DNA of 64,000 bases from an uncultured Bacteroidia bacterium (GTDB lineage Bacteria > Bacteroidota > Bacteroidia > Bacteroidales > UBA932): assembly GCA_902789245.1 (NCBI GenBank), contig CADAND010000009.1:22903-86902 (forward strand), in the 5' to 3' direction. The notes below the pieces were generated by a model. That model was not told the DNA's origin, searched no databases, and worked only from the letters and a program-made list of their open reading frames with translations. The translations under genes were made by a program, and so were the position numbers. Positions 62,558 through 64,000 of the stretch are shown in pieces (position 1 is the first letter of the stretch; every line of letters begins with the position of its first letter).

Positions 62558-63592
62558 TCAGGGATTGACTGGAGGGCGTAGCCCGGAAGGAGATCCCTGA
62601 CCGATGCACAAAGGTAAAGTATTTTCAGGGATATCCAAAGCTGACTGCTTCTCTCGGATTGCTTTTTCCCGGTAGCTGAACCACATTTTCTCAATGGCTC
62701 CTTCGCAGAAGGCAGCTTGGGCTGGGGTCATCATATTGATGCTCATGTGAGGTCGCTCGTTGTTGTAGAAGTCCACCGCTTGGCTTACAGCGACGATAAC
62801 TTCTTCAATACAAGAGAACTTCATTCCCTTTAAGAGTTCATTCTTCATCGTGTTGTTGATACGCTCTGCCTGAGCATTATCCTTTGGATCTCCGGTTTCC
62901 GTCATACTGATGCGGATGTTATGGTCTTTGAGGAGCTGTATGTACTCCGAGCTGGCATATTGACAGCCGCGGTCAGAGTGATGTATAAGAGAGACGCTCT
63001 CAGCTCCCTCTATGCGTTTAAGTGCCATCCTGAGTGCCTCCACAGGGTACTGGGTCGATAACGTGGGGCCAACACTCCATCCCACAATCTCTTCGCTGTA
63101 GGCATCGAGAATGAGAGACAAAAAGCAGTGTATATAATGATATGCGTCTACCCATATGGTAATGTATGTAATATCACTTACCCATAGTTGATTAGGTGCG
63201 GTTGGAATAAAGTCTTTCACGATGTTTGGATATGTCGGCAGACCGTGTGTTGAGTCCGTTGTCCGAGGCTTTCGGACGCGAAGCCTCACCTTGAGATTAT
63301 GCCTGTCTACGATATCTGCAAAGCGGTCACGACCGACAGGATTATTGCCCTCAAAGTCACGGCGGTACATATACCAGAGCTTGCTGCCGCCCAGACCAGG
63401 ATCCTTCTCTCGGATAGCGCGTATATACTCCAGCACAAAAGCTTCCTGGGCAGCCCTCAGCAATACTCTTGACTCGTCATGTTGATAATATGCCTGCTTA
63501 GATACGCCAAACAATTTGCACAGGCCCAAGACTTCATAGGTCTTGGCATCCTTCGCATGCAGGGCCTCTACTGTTCGGCGCCAGATTTTTTT
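62558..63592 (-). CDS. IS3-family transposase OrfB (DDE integrase part, made by -1 frameshift)
   Basis: The DDE-type catalytic part of an IS3 transposase: Asp in WVSDITYITIW, Asp in HHSDRGCQYAS and Glu in DNAQAERINN, with the N-terminal HTH_21-like YRRDFEGNNPVGRDRF. It lies in the -1 frame relative to orfA. The shared A-run (63586-63592 on the plus strand as seven T) is a typical slippery site, and the fused frame reads on as IWRRTVEALHAKDAKTYEVL without a stop. The coordinates therefore start at the slip; a TTG internal start at 63529 is also possible. A C-terminal tail follows the usual end. Confidence 0.9.
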   Translation of the reverse strand, partial: KKIWRRTVEALHAKDAKTYEVLGLCKLFGVSKQAYYQHDESRVLLRAAQEAFVLEYIRAIREKDPGLGGSKLWYMYRRDFEGNNPVGRDRFADIVDRHNLKVRLRVRKPRTTDSTHGLPTYPNIVKDFIPTAPNQLWVSDITYITIWVDAYHYIHCFLSLILDAYSEEIVGWSVGPTLSTQYPVEALRMALKRIEGAESVSLIHHSDRGCQYASSEYIQLLKDHNIRISMTETGDPKDNAQAERINNTMKNELLKGMKFSCIEEVIVAVSQAVDFYNNERPHMSINMMTPAQAAFCEGAIEKMWFSYREKAIREKQSALDIPENTLPLCIGQGSPSGLRPPVNP

Positions 63593-63957
63593 CTGATCGG
63601 GATCTTGAAGGCATCCTCGGCCAGATCAATCATCATGTCGTAGGCATCTGCACGCATCTTTTCTTGCTTGAGCTCTTTCTTGAGACGAAGAACCTCTTCT
63701 TGAAGAGCTTTTACATCTTCAGGAAGATCGGCGCGAAGTTCTTGCTCAACTTGGTGCTCCGGCTTTATAGACCGTTTCTTCATGATGGGTGCTTTATGCG
63801 GATTATCTTCTGCAAAGTTAGCAATCCATCTCATTACTGTGGTCTTGCTGGCGGGAATAATTTTCGCAATCCGTCTTACCGATAAACCTTCTCTGTAATA
63901 CAGATCAACTGCCTTTTCATAATACTGATCTCTTAACGAGGTTTGATAAATAAACAT
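63568..63957 (-). CDS. IS3-family OrfA (DNA-binding part)
   Basis: A 129-residue OrfA, start at 63957 (MFIYQTSLRDQYYEKAV); a TTG further upstream lies in the terminal repeat. An HTH (LSVRRIAKIIPASKTTVMRWI) binds the IS ends, and a leucine-zipper-like coiled coil (VKALQEEVLRLKKELKQEK) allows dimers. It overlaps orfB with a -1 shift at AAAAAAA, as in the family. The product alone may repress the element. Confidence 0.9.
   Translation of the reverse strand: MFIYQTSLRDQYYEKAVDLYYREGLSVRRIAKIIPASKTTVMRWIANFAEDNPHKAPIMKKRSIKPEHQVEQELRADLPEDVKALQEEVLRLKKELKQEKMRADAYDMMIDLAEDAFKIPIRKKSGAEQ
63586..63592 (-). other. Putative -1 programmed frameshift site of the IS3 element
   Basis: Seven A residues on the coding strand near the end of orfA, directly before the frame change to orfB. 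A stem-loop downstream was not worked out. Confidence 0.75.
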
Positions 63958-64000
63958 TGTTAACTCGTGTTTGCGAGTCAACTTTTTTCAGGGAAAGACA

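Larger units (their letters stand above)
62474..64000 (-). mobile_element. IS3-family insertion sequence (to the window edge)
   Basis: Imperfect terminal inverted repeats are visible: 62475-62499 (GTCTATCCCTGATAGAAG and on) against 63975-63999 on the other strand (22 of 25 match). Between them are overlapping orfA and orfB. The right end coincides with the window end, so the flanking target duplication cannot be checked. Several extra GTTGACT motifs inside both ends may be transposase-binding subsites. Confidence 0.85.

Overview
The window reads as a chromosomal segment of a GC-rich member of the Bacteroidota, most likely an uncultured gut or rumen Bacteroidales. The signs are: -7 boxes of the form TAnnTTTG in front of many genes, TonB-type outer-membrane barrels with an N-terminal carboxypeptidase-like domain, a BlaI-M56 pair, LytS/LytTR signalling, PPi-dependent phosphofructokinase, and plant cell-wall enzymes (GH3, GH10-CE1, GH43). 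It starts inside a PepC/bleomycin-hydrolase gene and ends at the terminal repeat of an IS3-family element.

Layout. 1-4301 (+): a tight run of pepC end, pssA, a lipoprotein, a DEDDy exonuclease and rlmI. 4302-13576 (-): ligA, a BrkB-like membrane protein, rel, an Ig-like lipoprotein, an outer-membrane barrel and ispG. 13577-21540: two RAYT-type (HUH/Y1) transposase genes, each bracketed by its own ~90-bp double-hairpin REP-like repeats, with a LytS/LytTR operon and a TonB-type receptor between them. 21525-28786: a membrane LytTR regulator, a small ExbB-like protein, a beta-propeller lipoprotein, BlaI-M56 and a large receptor. 28869-38708: pfp, then 5'-nucleotidase, small protein, trpB2 and threonine aldolase (-), then ybaK, GH43, a lipoprotein, a Nudix hydrolase and lpd. 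38820-43503: tandem GH3 enzymes. 43629-47714: a four-gene aromatic amino acid operon (pheA-aroC-tyrA-DAHP synthase). 47715-52497 (-): aminotransferase, acyltransferase, acyl-CoA synthetase and aldehyde dehydrogenase. 52576-57452: a DUF3737 protein, a YidE/AspT-type transporter and a GH10-CE1 xylanase-esterase. 57608-61676 (-): an amino-acid-type ABC transporter with two duplicated receptor-permease fusions. 61803-64000: tRNA-Asp with a duplicated 3' end, an orphan REP copy and the IS3 element.

The most striking content is the palindromic DNA. Two divergent RAYT genes share the same length, the same catalytic positions and a nearly identical 30-nt upstream sequence. The repeats around each keep one architecture but use different stems: GGGCAC/GTGCCC for the first gene, GGGAGC/GCTCCC for the second. 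Orphan or exapted copies occur elsewhere: at 62286, and possibly as the terminator at 25740 and the 3' end of a LytTR gene. Separately, other GC-rich palindromes sit inside reading frames of housekeeping genes (rlmI, ispG, the ligA tail, the end of a beta-propeller gene) and are translated in frame as low-complexity inserts. The two ABC receptor-permease fusions also appear to carry a circularly permuted solute-binding domain. All calls come from reading sequence and motif knowledge; no database search was run.
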